Below, piece by piece: positions 1 to 8,781 of a stretch of DNA of 64,000 nucleotides. The DNA is taken from the NCBI GenBank assembly GCA_017472255.1, contig JAFUQU010000016.1, forward strand, positions 1 to 64,000. Direction: 5' to 3'. The translations under genes were made by a program, and so were the position numbers. Numbering within the stretch: position 1 is the first letter of the stretch; every line of letters starts with the position of its first letter. Origin of the DNA: Clostridia bacterium (lineage in GTDB: Bacteria > Bacillota > Clostridia > Oscillospirales > CAG-272). Below the pieces are notes generated by a model that was given only the letters and a program-made list of their open reading frames with translations, made no database searches and was not told where the DNA came from.

Positions 1-462
1 ATGCCGAAGATGGCAGTATTCAGAGTTGATAAAAGCCGGGACTACACCGTGCTGTCGAACAATATTTTCAAAGACCGTACCCTTTCCGCCAAAGCCAAAG
101 GACTTCTTGCCGAAATGCTGTCCCTGCCCGAAAGCTGGGATTATACACTGAAAGGTCTGACCTATCTGTTCTCCGACGGTCTGGATTCCGTCCGTCAGGG
201 GATCAAGGAATTAGAGGAACACGGCTACGTTGTCCGCGAACGCAAGCGCGATGAAAAAGGTCGGCTCGGCGATATGGAGTATGTCATTTACGAAACGCCG
301 CACAAGGCAGTTTCTTCCGAAAATACGGCTGAACCGCCTGTTTGCGCTTCGCCTATGTTGGAGTCACCTGTGTTGGAAAATCCAACGCAGGCTGAACCTG
401 TGCAGGAGAAGCCCACGCAATTAAATAACTCCCAATTACCTTTTGTGTTCCCGCTGATCTGA
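1..462 (+). CDS. Truncated helix-turn-helix protein of integrative-element type
   Basis: The 153-residue product begins MAVFRVDKSRDYTVLSNN and contains SAKAKGLLAEMLSLPESWDY, the signature of the HTH/replication-organiser-like proteins common in conjugative elements and prophages of Clostridia. A winged HTH spans roughly residues 25-100 and would bind DNA. Members of this family are usually longer; here the protein stops soon after a Pro/Glu-rich linker (residues 105-140) with an unrelated tail ending FVFPLI, so the C-terminus looks lost. The ATG lies at the window edge, so upstream sequence is unseen; an internal start at codon 4 is equally possible. It probably marks the end of a decayed mobile element, consistent with the debris that follows. 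Confidence 0.6.
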   Translation: MPKMAVFRVDKSRDYTVLSNNIFKDRTLSAKAKGLLAEMLSLPESWDYTLKGLTYLFSDGLDSVRQGIKELEEHGYVVRERKRDEKGRLGDMEYVIYETPHKAVSSENTAEPPVCASPMLESPVLENPTQAEPVQEKPTQLNNSQLPFVFPLI

Positions 463-504
463 TTCACTTTGGCGGTGTATGATTATTCATTAGAATGTTG
501 AACA

Positions 505-534
505 AAGCTCTACCTATGATATTAGGTAGAGCTT
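505..534. terminator. Bidirectional terminator-like hairpin
   Basis: Two perfect 12-bp arms (AAGCTCTACCTA and its complement) flank a 6-nt loop. It lies between the converging ends of the HTH fragment and the methylase gene. T-rich sequence follows on the plus strand, while the T-run is weaker on the minus strand. Confidence 0.6.
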
Positions 535-541
535 GTTCTCT

Positions 542-2776
542 TTATACTAATACAATATGACTTGGTCTTTTATCAGGATCATTATAGTTTATACGTTCTT
601 CCTTTATAAGCTGCTTTACAACACTATTGACTGTAGTAGTTCCTCGTTGCAAATTATCCACATATTCATATAGGCTTTCTCGAACAGTGTCACTGAGCAA
701 AGGAATAATTACATTTTTTGCATCATCCTCACAAATTTCAGCAAGTCCATCTGAACCTCTCGAATAAGCACGCATTTGAACGCCCCATCCCTCGCTATTT
801 AAGTAAGCAAGTAAATCTGGCGTGTATTTTTTCATTTCCGGTTTAACTCTGCAGCGAAAACAGCCGTTTGTTACAACAATATTGTCACAACCCTCTGGTA
901 TATAACACCACTTTATTGCACTTCCCCAGATGGCTCCAATGTATATATCATCAGCTGATGCAAAATGCTTGGCACGACTTGGTAGTTCCCAACCTCTCAT
1001 TTCTTTGCAATGAAAATCACCAAATCCAATGTCTTGTATTTCAATATATTGATACACATTAGATTTCTTTAAGTTAATCTTTTTGCCGCTTAAATTTTGT
1101 TTTTCCGGAATGAATTCTACTATGTCTCCTAACAGAATATATGGGTTTTTCATAAGTTTATTTCTCAAACTCACTACTTTCTTACTATATCGTTTTGGAT
1201 CCATTGTTAAATCGGGATCTGTGTAAATATGTTCTATGCTTACAGACCATCCTTCTACGTCTTGTTTAACTTGTTTACCCTTAGATATCCAATCGAAACA
1301 AGTAGCTGCATCACTTGCAACTACCCTATTTAACGCAGCATCAAAGTCACAATCTAAGATCGGACTACCATCATCGTCTATGATTAAACTTCCATCTTCT
1401 GGATCTCTCCTGTAAATAGGTGCAGCTTTTTTATTACCAGCATCCCATCCAACCTTTTCTATAAGTTCTACAGCAAACTGATAATTATCACTGTCTTGTA
1501 TATTCTCTAACGGAGTTTCACGTTTTTCTAAGTATAATACACTCGCACTGACATCTGCTCCACTTGACTTAAAAGTAAATCTGGGAAGAGAAATGATAGC
1601 TGCCAATTTTGTTTGTTTTAATATCCATTCTCTTACAGTCCGATATTTCAAAGACCTGTTTCCTAAATATCCATTTGGTAGAATGATTGCAATTCTTCCT
1701 CCTGGTTTACACTCTTTTACACAAACCTCTACAAACAGTATTCCTGTTTCCTGTTGAGAGAGTAATGTGTCACTTTTCTTTAATGTGCCTACATCATCAA
1801 TATACCATTCAAATCCTAAATCATACTGTCTTAATACTTGTGATCGTTTTTCAACAATTTTAGTTCCAAATGGTGGATTGCACGTTATTACATCATATTT
1901 TTCAATATATTTCTTGATGTTTTCAAGCGAGTCGTCTTTAATAACATTAGTCTTACCATCACCATTCAATAGCATATTAAGTACTGCGACTTGAACAGCA
2001 TTAGGTGAATTATCAATTCCCCAAATGCAATCAGCAAAACCGGGATTGAACTTTCTTGCTGCTCTGAATGCAGCTACAAGAAAGTCTGCACTTCCACAAG
2101 CAGGATCGGCAATATGTTCACCAAATTGAGGATTGATAATGTCAACAAGGAAATCAGTTACGGTTGTAGGTGTAAAATATTGTGCCATATCCCACTTATA
2201 TAAAGCCTTTGCAAACTTCATATAAAATGTCTGAACAACATCTCTCTTGGAATGTATAATTTTTATTGGAGCTAAAATCTGCAATATTTCAAATAATGTG
2301 TCTCCAGATAACGGCAAAGTATCTGACAATTTATTAGGAAGATGTTTTCCGTAAAATGAAATTGCTCGTTTTACAACTTCTCCAATCTTTTTTCTCGTGG
2401 TTTCAGCAGAAGTTCCGAGGGATCTATAGTCTTGTATTTCAAGGACTTCATCGCCTCGAACCTCAAAAGCATGTTCGTCAAATATCTTTGTAAGAAGTAG
2501 TTGTAGGATTATTTCATATCTTTTTTCTGGAGCAAAGGATGCCTGATGTAAAATATTTTCAATTCGCTCAAATGTATCTATCAAAGAATCAACGGGTTCA
2601 ATAGTGTTGAATGTTAATGGAGTTGTCTTAATAGGTAAACCAAATTTTGGTATGAAGGTCAAAGGTCCCTCTTTAATTTCTTTTACACCGTCAATAACTT
2701 CGATCCAAAATACGCGTTTTTCAATATTATCCCAATATAAACCTAATGTACTTTGCTTTTTTGCGAAGTCCAACAT
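542..2776 (-). CDS. N6-adenine DNA methylase with target-recognition domain (open part of a single-chain R-M gene)
   Basis: The 744-residue open frame carries an N6-adenine methyltransferase core. Motif I is ADPACGSADFLVAAF (around residue 228) and motif IV is NPPFGTKI (around residue 302). A type I S-like target-recognition domain follows (about residues 530-720). The enzyme would methylate adenine in an asymmetric DNA site using S-adenosylmethionine. The ATG at 2776 is not the ancestral start: the same reading continues upstream, without a stop, through EVKR and KNTRVKP before meeting a frame break (see 2777-3129). The full gene therefore resembles a type IIG-like fusion of PD-(D/E)XK nuclease, methylase and recognition domain. 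With its front end broken, the remaining part could still act as a methylase. No strong Shine-Dalgarno sequence precedes 2776, so translation is uncertain. Confidence 0.7.
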   Translation of the reverse strand: MLDFAKKQSTLGLYWDNIEKRVFWIEVIDGVKEIKEGPLTFIPKFGLPIKTTPLTFNTIEPVDSLIDTFERIENILHQASFAPEKRYEIILQLLLTKIFDEHAFEVRGDEVLEIQDYRSLGTSAETTRKKIGEVVKRAISFYGKHLPNKLSDTLPLSGDTLFEILQILAPIKIIHSKRDVVQTFYMKFAKALYKWDMAQYFTPTTVTDFLVDIINPQFGEHIADPACGSADFLVAAFRAARKFNPGFADCIWGIDNSPNAVQVAVLNMLLNGDGKTNVIKDDSLENIKKYIEKYDVITCNPPFGTKIVEKRSQVLRQYDLGFEWYIDDVGTLKKSDTLLSQQETGILFVEVCVKECKPGGRIAIILPNGYLGNRSLKYRTVREWILKQTKLAAIISLPRFTFKSSGADVSASVLYLEKRETPLENIQDSDNYQFAVELIEKVGWDAGNKKAAPIYRRDPEDGSLIIDDDGSPILDCDFDAALNRVVASDAATCFDWISKGKQVKQDVEGWSVSIEHIYTDPDLTMDPKRYSKKVVSLRNKLMKNPYILLGDIVEFIPEKQNLSGKKINLKKSNVYQYIEIQDIGFGDFHCKEMRGWELPSRAKHFASADDIYIGAIWGSAIKWCYIPEGCDNIVVTNGCFRCRVKPEMKKYTPDLLAYLNSEGWGVQMRAYSRGSDGLAEICEDDAKNVIIPLLSDTVRESLYEYVDNLQRGTTTVNSVVKQLIKEERINYNDPDKRPSHIVLV

Positions 2777-3129
2777 GGGTTTTACTCGAGTATTTTTTAC
2801 ATACTCATTCTTTTTATTGTCTCGTTTAACTTCACAAATAAGAACAACATGATTTAATATCTCATCAGGATCATTGGTACTAATTGTTAAACTGGCACAT
2901 CAAGCACTGCAAAATCACTTCTAAAACTATTGCGACCACTATTGCCAAACTTCTTAATAATAGGTTCTATCCAAAAATTCTCTTTGGGTTATCCTTTACT
3001 TATAAGAAATTTGATAGCCTCAACTCTGTAGAACTCTTCTGTTGCAGAAAGTCCATCTTTACTGCGTTTGTTTACTCTTAGCTGCCCTCTTATTGGACAA
3101 ACTATTTGCATATTACCAATTAACTCCAT
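2777..3129 (-). pseudogene. Broken nuclease-domain N-terminus of the upstream-adjacent R-M gene
   Basis: Reading the minus strand from an ATG at 3129 gives 46 codons ending KFLISKG, then an in-frame TAA at about 2987-2989. The same frame goes on with PKENFWIEPIIKKFG and SDFAVLDVPV before a TAA near 2889. A one-base shift in a T run there restores the frame into LTISTNDPDEIL, LICEVKR and the methylase ORF. The D...EVK spacing fits the PD-(D/E)XK nuclease core seen in HSDR_N-type domains. The two lesions are thus one nonsense codon and one homopolymer indel, both in the nuclease part. A sequencing or assembly error is possible for the indel, but less likely for both. Confidence 0.65.
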
Positions 3130-3273
3130 CGTGAATGTCCTTTCTGCGGCTCGAGCTATAACTATACAGAATAATTATAACATTATTAACGATATATTTC
3201 AATGATATTGACGGATTGTTTTCAAAAAATTCAAATGCTCAACGATAGTTGTCTGCCGCTGAGCATTTGTTAG

Positions 3274-3757
3274 TTATTCAAGTACCTTGCTGAATGGTAG
3301 TGACTTCATATATTGCTCCATGAATTCATAATCGGGTTTGCCGTCTGTGCTTACAGGTAACAACAAACTTAATTCTGGTAAATTGGCACAACAGTTCCTG
3401 CCATAATTAAACTCTGACTCATGACAGTTGATTATGCTCGTAATAAATAACAAGTTCAACTTGTTTGGACACGGATACTTGGCTACAAGCGCTTTTACAC
3501 GAGTACCCACATAAAAATCTCTCCCTTGTACAAAGGAGTAAAAATTCCCTCGATCGGCTAAACTAATTGTTTTGTTGCAGTCGAAAATCATTCTTCCAGG
3601 TATTAAGTCACTATAAATTGCAACACCATTATTTTCCTTGCTATGACTTATCACAGGAATGTTACCTTCACAAACTTTTGATATTATTAAATCCCCACCA
3701 GTAAATACATCAAAAATGTCCTTGACCTTAAACTCTGCCCATTCTCTGTCAGATAAA
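3274..3757 (-). pseudogene. Second half of a split type I specificity (HsdS-like) gene
   Basis: The frame encodes a target-recognition half-module: ISLSDREWAEFKVKDIF at the front and PVSTDGKPDYEFMEQYM at the back, the same pattern as the preceding ORF. The only internal ATG (3654) would remove the conserved start, whereas the open frame continues upstream into the end of the 3759-4268 ORF. A minus-one shift in an A run beside its TAA would fuse the two halves into one two-domain HsdS. HsdS subunits recognise the bipartite site in type I R-M complexes. It lies behind a methylase tail, in the usual M-S order. Confidence 0.6.
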
Positions 3758-3758
3758 C

Positions 3759-4268
3759 TTATTTCAGCATTTGGTTCAATACATCCTGTAGCCCAACTAT
3801 AATCTGGCTCTCTCTCTCTGCTATATATTGCTCCATGAAATTATAGTCGGGTTGTCCGTTACTATCAATGGGAAGACTAAGAATAGTATTTCCAAATGTA
3901 CCTGCCTTAATACTTTTTCCATAGGAATATTTACCATCTATGGCAGTCTCAATGCAGTTACACATAAACAATGCAGAGTACTTGTTAAGCCAAGGTGCCC
4001 TTAGTGTTAGTATATTTTGAGATGCTGCAAAGTCATTTTCCTGCCAGAAAGCTCTGTAAGTGCCTACCATTCCAAGAGTAATACACTTACCTTGAGTTAC
4101 ATTAGGGGCATCATAAAATCCCTGTAACCCATTGTTATCGTTGCTTCTACCTACAAAAGGGACTGTACCAGCCTCTAAGTTTCCCTTATCGTTGCTTCTT
4201 GCTACTTTCAAAGTCATCAAATTCCCAACCTTAAATTCTGCCCACTTACGATCTGAAAGTTCTAACAT
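3759..4268 (-). CDS. First half of a split type I specificity (HsdS-like) gene
   Basis: The 169-residue product begins MLELSDRKWAEFKVGNL, contains a single target-recognition domain with the typical FVGRSNDNNG segment, and ends with SNGQPDYNFMEQYIAERES and a short helical stretch. Normal HsdS proteins carry two such modules in about 400 residues, so this is half a protein. Its partner lies immediately downstream in the minus-one frame. It may be a decayed gene, a half-S that dimerises, or a phase-variable junction. The start follows the methylase tail by 18 bp. Confidence 0.55.
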   Translation of the reverse strand: MLELSDRKWAEFKVGNLMTLKVARSNDKGNLEAGTVPFVGRSNDNNGLQGFYDAPNVTQGKCITLGMVGTYRAFWQENDFAASQNILTLRAPWLNKYSALFMCNCIETAIDGKYSYGKSIKAGTFGNTILSLPIDSNGQPDYNFMEQYIAERESQIIVGLQDVLNQMLK

Positions 4269-4286
4269 GTTTATATGCTTCCTTCC

Positions 4287-4620
4287 TTAAATCTCTGCTT
4301 GACCAAGGAGAAAGAGTGCATAATCCTTGATTACCTTTTTGAAACTTTCCTCAGTGATGCCATCAAAATCTGTCTTGGCATATGCTTCATAACTCCATTC
4401 GTCTTTAGCGGTTACTGACTGCTTAAGACTGAATCCCTTGATTACATCACGATCAATAAATGCATCTACCCATTGTTTCTTGATGTCTGCCCATTTCCCG
4501 TTGATATCCGCTCTGCCCTTGGACTTTCTATCTATGACAAGCCCATCATCCTTACAGCTTGCAAACCATGTTTTACGATCACTGTTATGAGGTTTATGTG
4601 CAGTAAATACCATTACACAT
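4287..4620 (-). pseudogene. C-terminal remnant of a type I DNA methylase (HsdM-like)
   Basis: The recognisable part runs from VFTAHKPHNSDRKTWF through DEWSYEAYAKTDFDGI to the stop, matching the C-terminal end of type I methylase subunits next to their S gene. Everything upstream, including the SAM-binding and NPPF motifs, is missing. Homology stops close to 4600-4620, where an oppositely oriented fragment begins, so this is a recombination scar. The residues before VFTAHKP in the open frame (MIGASSSS...) are antisense to that other fragment and not native. Confidence 0.65.
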
Positions 4621-5214
4621 GACATCAAATGTATTGATGAAGAAGATGCGCCAATCAAAGTGAAGATCTACGGAGAAAGCGAGTTTGATGCCAAGCTCGC
4701 TTCTGTTGTTTCTCCCGAGAATACACTCTCCGGTGTCAACAGCTTCTGTGAGATCTATCACAATATGCCATACGCCAATAAGCTCGATATTCAGGAAGCG
4801 GTGCTGAACGGCGAAGTGTCCTCGCTCAGGGAATTCGGTCAGCTCATGCTGAATCGCCGTCAGCAGGACACCACAGAACACTACTACTGCCCGCTGATCG
4901 CAACTGTTTATTCCCGTGATGAGTACGGCAACATGGATGAATACCCCGACGAGTATGACGGCAGCTATCTCGCACCGTATGAAGACCGCATCCGTGAATT
5001 GATTCAGCGTGAGGAAGCTTTGGATGAAGCAAACCTTGCGGACTATTTCGACGGAAGCAACGGCGCAGTTGCCAAGCTGAAGGAAATCCACTTCAGCACA
5101 CAGAATGTGGACGGTGTTCTCTACGGAGACATTCGTGTTGAACTGACCGAACCGTTCACGGCCGAAGAAGAAGCCGAATTCAAGGATTGGGCAACCGGAC
5201 AAGCGATAACGTGA
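4621..5214 (+). pseudogene. Internal fragment of a conjugative-element protein
   Basis: The frame is open from at least 4621 (DIKCIDEEDAPIK), with a GTG at 4660, and reads YGESEFDAKLASVVSPEN through a long acidic region to FTAEEEAEFKDWATGQAIT. I recognise the style of large accessory proteins carried by Firmicutes conjugative elements but cannot assign a function. Both ends look cut: the 5' end abuts the methylase tail at about 4620 and the 3' end overlaps the tail of the minus-strand HATPase gene at about 5180-5214. No Shine-Dalgarno sequence precedes it. Confidence 0.45.
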
Positions 5215-6294
5215 TCCGATCCGGTTCAAAGCTTTCGGTAATAACCGGAGCGGGCCAGCCTTGCTTCTTCCAAACACCGAAAATATTCGGAATGCCGCTG
5301 CCGGAATGCTCGCCGATGTCGATCAGATTGAACATCTTAATCAGCGTGCTGTTTCGCGGATCGGAAACACCGCCGCTCTTTGCGGTTTCCACATCAATGC
5401 GGAATCCACCGGGGTTGGAGAGCGTGATGACATCCTTTTTCTTAACGATAACAAGCCCCTGTCTGCCATAGTAGTCGGCGTTGATCAAGCAGTTGGCGAG
5501 AGCTTCGCGCAGGGCCTTTTGAACCGGCGTGTCGTCGATACGGTCGCCGCCTTCCATCTTGAACGGGATCTTGATATCCTGCGCGATCCTGTTATAAACG
5601 CGAAAATAGAAATCGTAGATATTTCCGCTCCAATCGCCGGAGGTTGACACAATGCGGTCCGTCCATCGGGTACTCGGATCCATATGCTCCTGGTAATCGA
5701 GGAAGTACGCGGGAAATTCCTTCACAATCTCGTATTCGTAACCGAACATCAACAGTCCTGCGGCGGTGGGATGCATCTGGCCGTCACTGCTTCTGCCGAC
5801 TGCACCGAGCTTATAGAGAAACTCAACATCCTCAAGTTCTTCCCAAACGTGTCCGGGACGGTAGGTTTTCATGCGGATGCGGTAACGCTTGACGCTGTCA
5901 TAATCGAACACATTAAGCCCCATTTCTTCCAGTACGGTCATATCCTGTGACTTAACCGATGCATCACGAATCATCGCATGTACTTCATCTTTGATGTATT
6001 TATAGTCACCTTCGCCATTCCTGCGGTAACTGCCCGTAAGTGGATTTTCGCCAATGAACACAGGCTTATCACTGTGATGAGCACATGGAACACGGATAGC
6101 AACGATACGTTTGCCGTTGATTTCTTCGATGGTCACATCTTTATCGGAAAGTATGTTGACACAAACCGTTTTTATTGTTGACTGCATCCCAGAAAATAGG
6201 TTTCCCAAATGCTTTTCGGAAGACCGCCGACAGCTTTCTTTGCTTTGATTCGGTTGTTTTCCTTGTATTTCTCAATATTGGAAAAGTCGATCAT
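5180..6294 (-). pseudogene. Decayed AlbA_2/HATPase-type transcriptional regulator
   Basis: From the ATG at 6294 the frame reads MIDFSNIEKYKENNRIKAKK and then GGLPKSIWETY, the start of an AlbA_2 (Schlafen-like) DNA-binding domain, before an early stop. The rest of that domain is deleted. The text resumes as FWDAVNNKN in a third frame and then as CVNILSDKDVTIEEI in the frame of the long ORF, so at least two lesions are present. The remaining 300 residues include the HATPase_c_4-like segment QKALREALANCLINADYYG and GEHSGSGIPNIF. The C-terminus is also cut, at the junction with the element fragment. Its start overlaps the stop of the XRE gene (ATGA), showing the two were once coupled. Confidence 0.65.
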
Positions 6295-6503
6295 TCTGTC
6301 ACCTCATTCTGTTTTGTGTTGTCATCGGGGACGATCTCCATAATATCACCGACCTGACAGTTCAGCGCAACGCATATTTTCACGAGAACATCGGATGTAA
6401 CCGTCGTGCCGTCCTTACCCATTTTCGTAATGGTAGCAAGGCTGAGTCCTGCTCGTTCGGCAAGTTCTTTCTTCTTCATGTTACGGTCGATCAGGAGCTC
6501 ACG
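6291..6503 (-). pseudogene. XRE-family HTH regulator lacking its first helix
   Basis: The residues from LLIDRNMKKKELAERAGLS through KMGKDGTTVTSDVLVKICVA to the stop form a compact Cro/XRE helix-turn-helix of a small regulator type common in Clostridia. The native start, normally about 15 residues earlier, is gone: homology ends at about 6495, where a plus-strand hydrolase fragment begins. A shorter product from the internal ATG at 6480 (62 residues) is possible. It would have been translationally coupled to the downstream AlbA_2/HATPase gene. Confidence 0.65.
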
Positions 6504-6770
6504 ACCTGCGGCGACTACGCCAAACTTGCGGCGGCATTGGCAGGCGTGGGACTGGGCGTAAACGGTGAGCGGATTCTGTCCGCGCGGACGGTGGAGCTGA
6601 TGAAGACCAACCGTCTCGGGGAAGAACAGCTTTGCGATTTCAACTGGAAGCAGCTGCGGGGCTACGGCTACGGTCTGGGCATGCGCACGCACATCAATCC
6701 GGCGAAGTCGGGCAGCATCGCGCCACTGGGGGAGTTCGGCTGTTCCGCGTCTGCCGGTCAAGTTCGCTGA
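6495..6770 (+). pseudogene. Fragment of a serine beta-lactamase/esterase-family hydrolase
   Basis: The frame opens with ELTTCGDYAKLAAALAGVG and continues GERILSARTVELMKTNRL, GYGYGLGMRTHINPA and GSIAPLGEFG. This order is typical of the second half of class C beta-lactamase-like serine hydrolases. The N-terminal SxxK motif and the end of the protein are absent. It is joined to the XRE fragment on one side and overlaps the 3' end of the AraC gene on the other, so it is a passive relic. Confidence 0.6.
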
Positions 6771-7642
6771 CTGCGATAATGGCTGGGCGACACACCTTTC
6801 AATTCTTTGAATTTTTTTGCAAAATAAGCATGATCGTAGAATCCTAAATACTGTGCAATGAAATGCACCGGATAGTCGCTCTCCCGAAGAAGGGAACAGG
6901 CTTTTTCCATACGGTAATCCATCAGATACTGTGAGGGACTTTTACCAATGTCCGCTTTGAACAGTGCGCAGAGATATTCCCGTGAAATGCAGAGCTGGTT
7001 CGCAATGTCGGAAATCGTAAGGGAAACACAGGAGCTTGAAAAAGTGTTATACGCCCTGCATATCATGTCGAGCGCTTCCTGCGTATAGTGGTTGATCGAG
7101 GGTGCTTTCGGCGACGCTGAACCCTGTTCGGTCAGCTCTGCAAAAATCTGCCAGAGCACGGAGGAGGCATACATATACCGCAGTGTCCGACTTTGCATAG
7201 AGCAGGTTGTATCGGTAAGCTCACGGATGATATCGTACAAGACCGTTCCGGTTTTGACGACAGAGCTGCCATGGAACGGCGTGCCCGCTAAATATCGAAC
7301 GGAATCCGTGCCGGAAAATCCAATCCATGCGTTGATCCACGGTTCCTGCGTGAAGGCTGCGTAGGAGATGATTTTTCCCGATGGAATCAGAAAACTCTCT
7401 CCGGGCTGCACTTCGATGCCAGCTGTATGCGATATCTCTGAAAGCGGACAGTCGTAGACGGTACACCCGCCCTTTTTAACACAGCAGATCATCGTATAAT
7501 ACGGCAGCATTTCATCGGTGTGACCGGGTGGGCAGGTCTGGTATCCGGATGTGATTGGGTAAAGGCTGTCACCGCCGTCGCTGCTGTTACGGAAAAACAG
7601 GTCACGCAGCTGCCAGTGAACCTGATCGGGAACGCGGCGCAT
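6758..7642 (-). CDS. AraC-family transcriptional regulator
   Basis: The 294-residue regulator has an N-terminal cupin-like sensing region (about 1-150) and a C-terminal pair of HTH motifs (about 195-290) with the AraC signature ISREYLCALFKADIGKSPSQ and AQYLGFYDHAYFAKKFKE. I chose the ATG at 7642 because AAGGAGAAAGTTT precedes it; an in-frame upstream ATG at 7699 lacks such a site. It is divergent from the GH29-like gene at 7822 and most likely controls that carbohydrate locus, by analogy with other AraC-type sugar regulators. The inducer is unknown. Confidence 0.85.
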   Translation of the reverse strand: MRRVPDQVHWQLRDLFFRNSSDGGDSLYPITSGYQTCPPGHTDEMLPYYTMICCVKKGGCTVYDCPLSEISHTAGIEVQPGESFLIPSGKIISYAAFTQEPWINAWIGFSGTDSVRYLAGTPFHGSSVVKTGTVLYDIIRELTDTTCSMQSRTLRYMYASSVLWQIFAELTEQGSASPKAPSINHYTQEALDMICRAYNTFSSSCVSLTISDIANQLCISREYLCALFKADIGKSPSQYLMDYRMEKACSLLRESDYPVHFIAQYLGFYDHAYFAKKFKELKGVSPSHYRSQRT

Positions 7643-7748
7643 AAACTTTCTCCTTGTATCATAGGTGTTCTCACAATAATCATACCTGATCCCGGTCATT
7701 TTGTCAATAGCATCTCACAATAATACAAGAATATCCTTGATTTCTCAA

Positions 7749-7777
7749 TAGACATCCGCTGGGAATTGTGCTATAAT
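7749..7777 (+). promoter_or_regulatory. Sigma-A-type promoter of the carbohydrate locus
   Basis: TAGACA, a 17-bp gap and TATAAT precede the GH29-like gene by about 45 bp. It faces away from the AraC gene, so regulator binding in the 100-bp intergenic space could act on both genes. Confidence 0.6.
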
Positions 7778-7821
7778 GATGAAACAGCCGATTGCTGACA
7801 AATATACAAGGAGAGAATTGT

Positions 7822-8763
7822 ATGCACATTACCGATCGCTTATACCAGAAGAAATGGGGTGTGTTCAATCACTTTCTGCAATATTTGCAGAATACCCCCG
7901 GCAATCCCCACAATATGGGCACCGGCGTTCTTTCGTGGGAGGACTGCGTGAACGCCATTGACACCGACCTGCTGGCGTATTCCCTGCACCAGTGCGGCGC
8001 AGGATTTTACTTCATCACGATCATGCAGGGCGAACCTTATCTGATCGCCCCCAACGCTACCTTCGACGCAATCGCAGGAACAAAGCCCGGAGAAGCCTGC
8101 GCCACCAGAGATCTGGTTCTGGATCTTTATAAGTCGTTGTCCCGCTATGGCATCGACCTGTATCTGTACTACACCGGCGACGGCCCGTACAAGGATGATA
8201 CAATCGGAAGAAGGTTCGGCTTCATCGAACCCCGCACCGACGGCGTTACCATGCCTTTCGTAGAAAAATGGGCGGCCGTTCTGGAGGAATATGCCGTGCG
8301 CTACGGCGATAAGGTCTGCGGCTGGTGGATTGACGGCTGCTACCGGGATTTCCTGAAATATACCGACGAGTTGCTGGACTCGTATTACAATGCCATCAAG
8401 AAGGGCAATCCCAACGCGATTGTTGCCATGAATAACGGCGTATTCCCCGAGCACCGCAAATATTATGCCAAAGAAGATTTCGTCTGCGGCGAGTTCGGCG
8501 ATTTTCTCGCGATTCCGCCCACGCGCTTTATCGACGGCGCGCAGGCGTTCACGCTGGCTCCTTTGGGAACCCTTCAAAAGGGCGCGGAAAAATACGGGGC
8601 ATGGGGACGGTACGGCTGCAAACGAAGCGGACAGTATCTGCGGCATTTCATCTCCTGCGTTCATGAAGCTGGCGGCGTGGTTGCGATCGATATCGCTCTG
8701 AACCGCGACGGCAGCCTTGACCCGGAGCAGATGGAAGCGTTGAAGCAGATCAACGCTGATTGA
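7822..8763 (+). CDS. Alpha-L-fucosidase-like (GH29-type) glycosidase
   Basis: The 313-residue protein opens WGVFNHFLQYLQNTPGN and carries SWEDCVNAIDTDLLAYSL and CGAGFYFITIMQGE, a layout like the GH29 alpha-fucosidase TIM barrel. KVCGWWIDGCYRDF (about residues 168-182) matches the region holding the GH29 nucleophile aspartate. The protein lacks a signal peptide and the C-terminal beta domain, so it is a short cytoplasmic member. The start is set by AAGGAGAG nine bases upstream. It is followed after 18 bp by a solute-binding lipoprotein. The exact substrate is not readable from sequence; a broader unnamed glycosidase family is the alternative. Confidence 0.65.
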   Translation: MHITDRLYQKKWGVFNHFLQYLQNTPGNPHNMGTGVLSWEDCVNAIDTDLLAYSLHQCGAGFYFITIMQGEPYLIAPNATFDAIAGTKPGEACATRDLVLDLYKSLSRYGIDLYLYYTGDGPYKDDTIGRRFGFIEPRTDGVTMPFVEKWAAVLEEYAVRYGDKVCGWWIDGCYRDFLKYTDELLDSYYNAIKKGNPNAIVAMNNGVFPEHRKYYAKEDFVCGEFGDFLAIPPTRFIDGAQAFTLAPLGTLQKGAEKYGAWGRYGCKRSGQYLRHFISCVHEAGGVVAIDIALNRDGSLDPEQMEALKQINAD

Positions 8764-8781
8764 ACACTGGAGGGATGAGCG

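Noticed and set aside
4594..5277. 227-codon minus-strand frame
   Set aside because: It is antisense to the element-protein fragment; only the 3' tail of the HATPase gene there is real on the minus strand.
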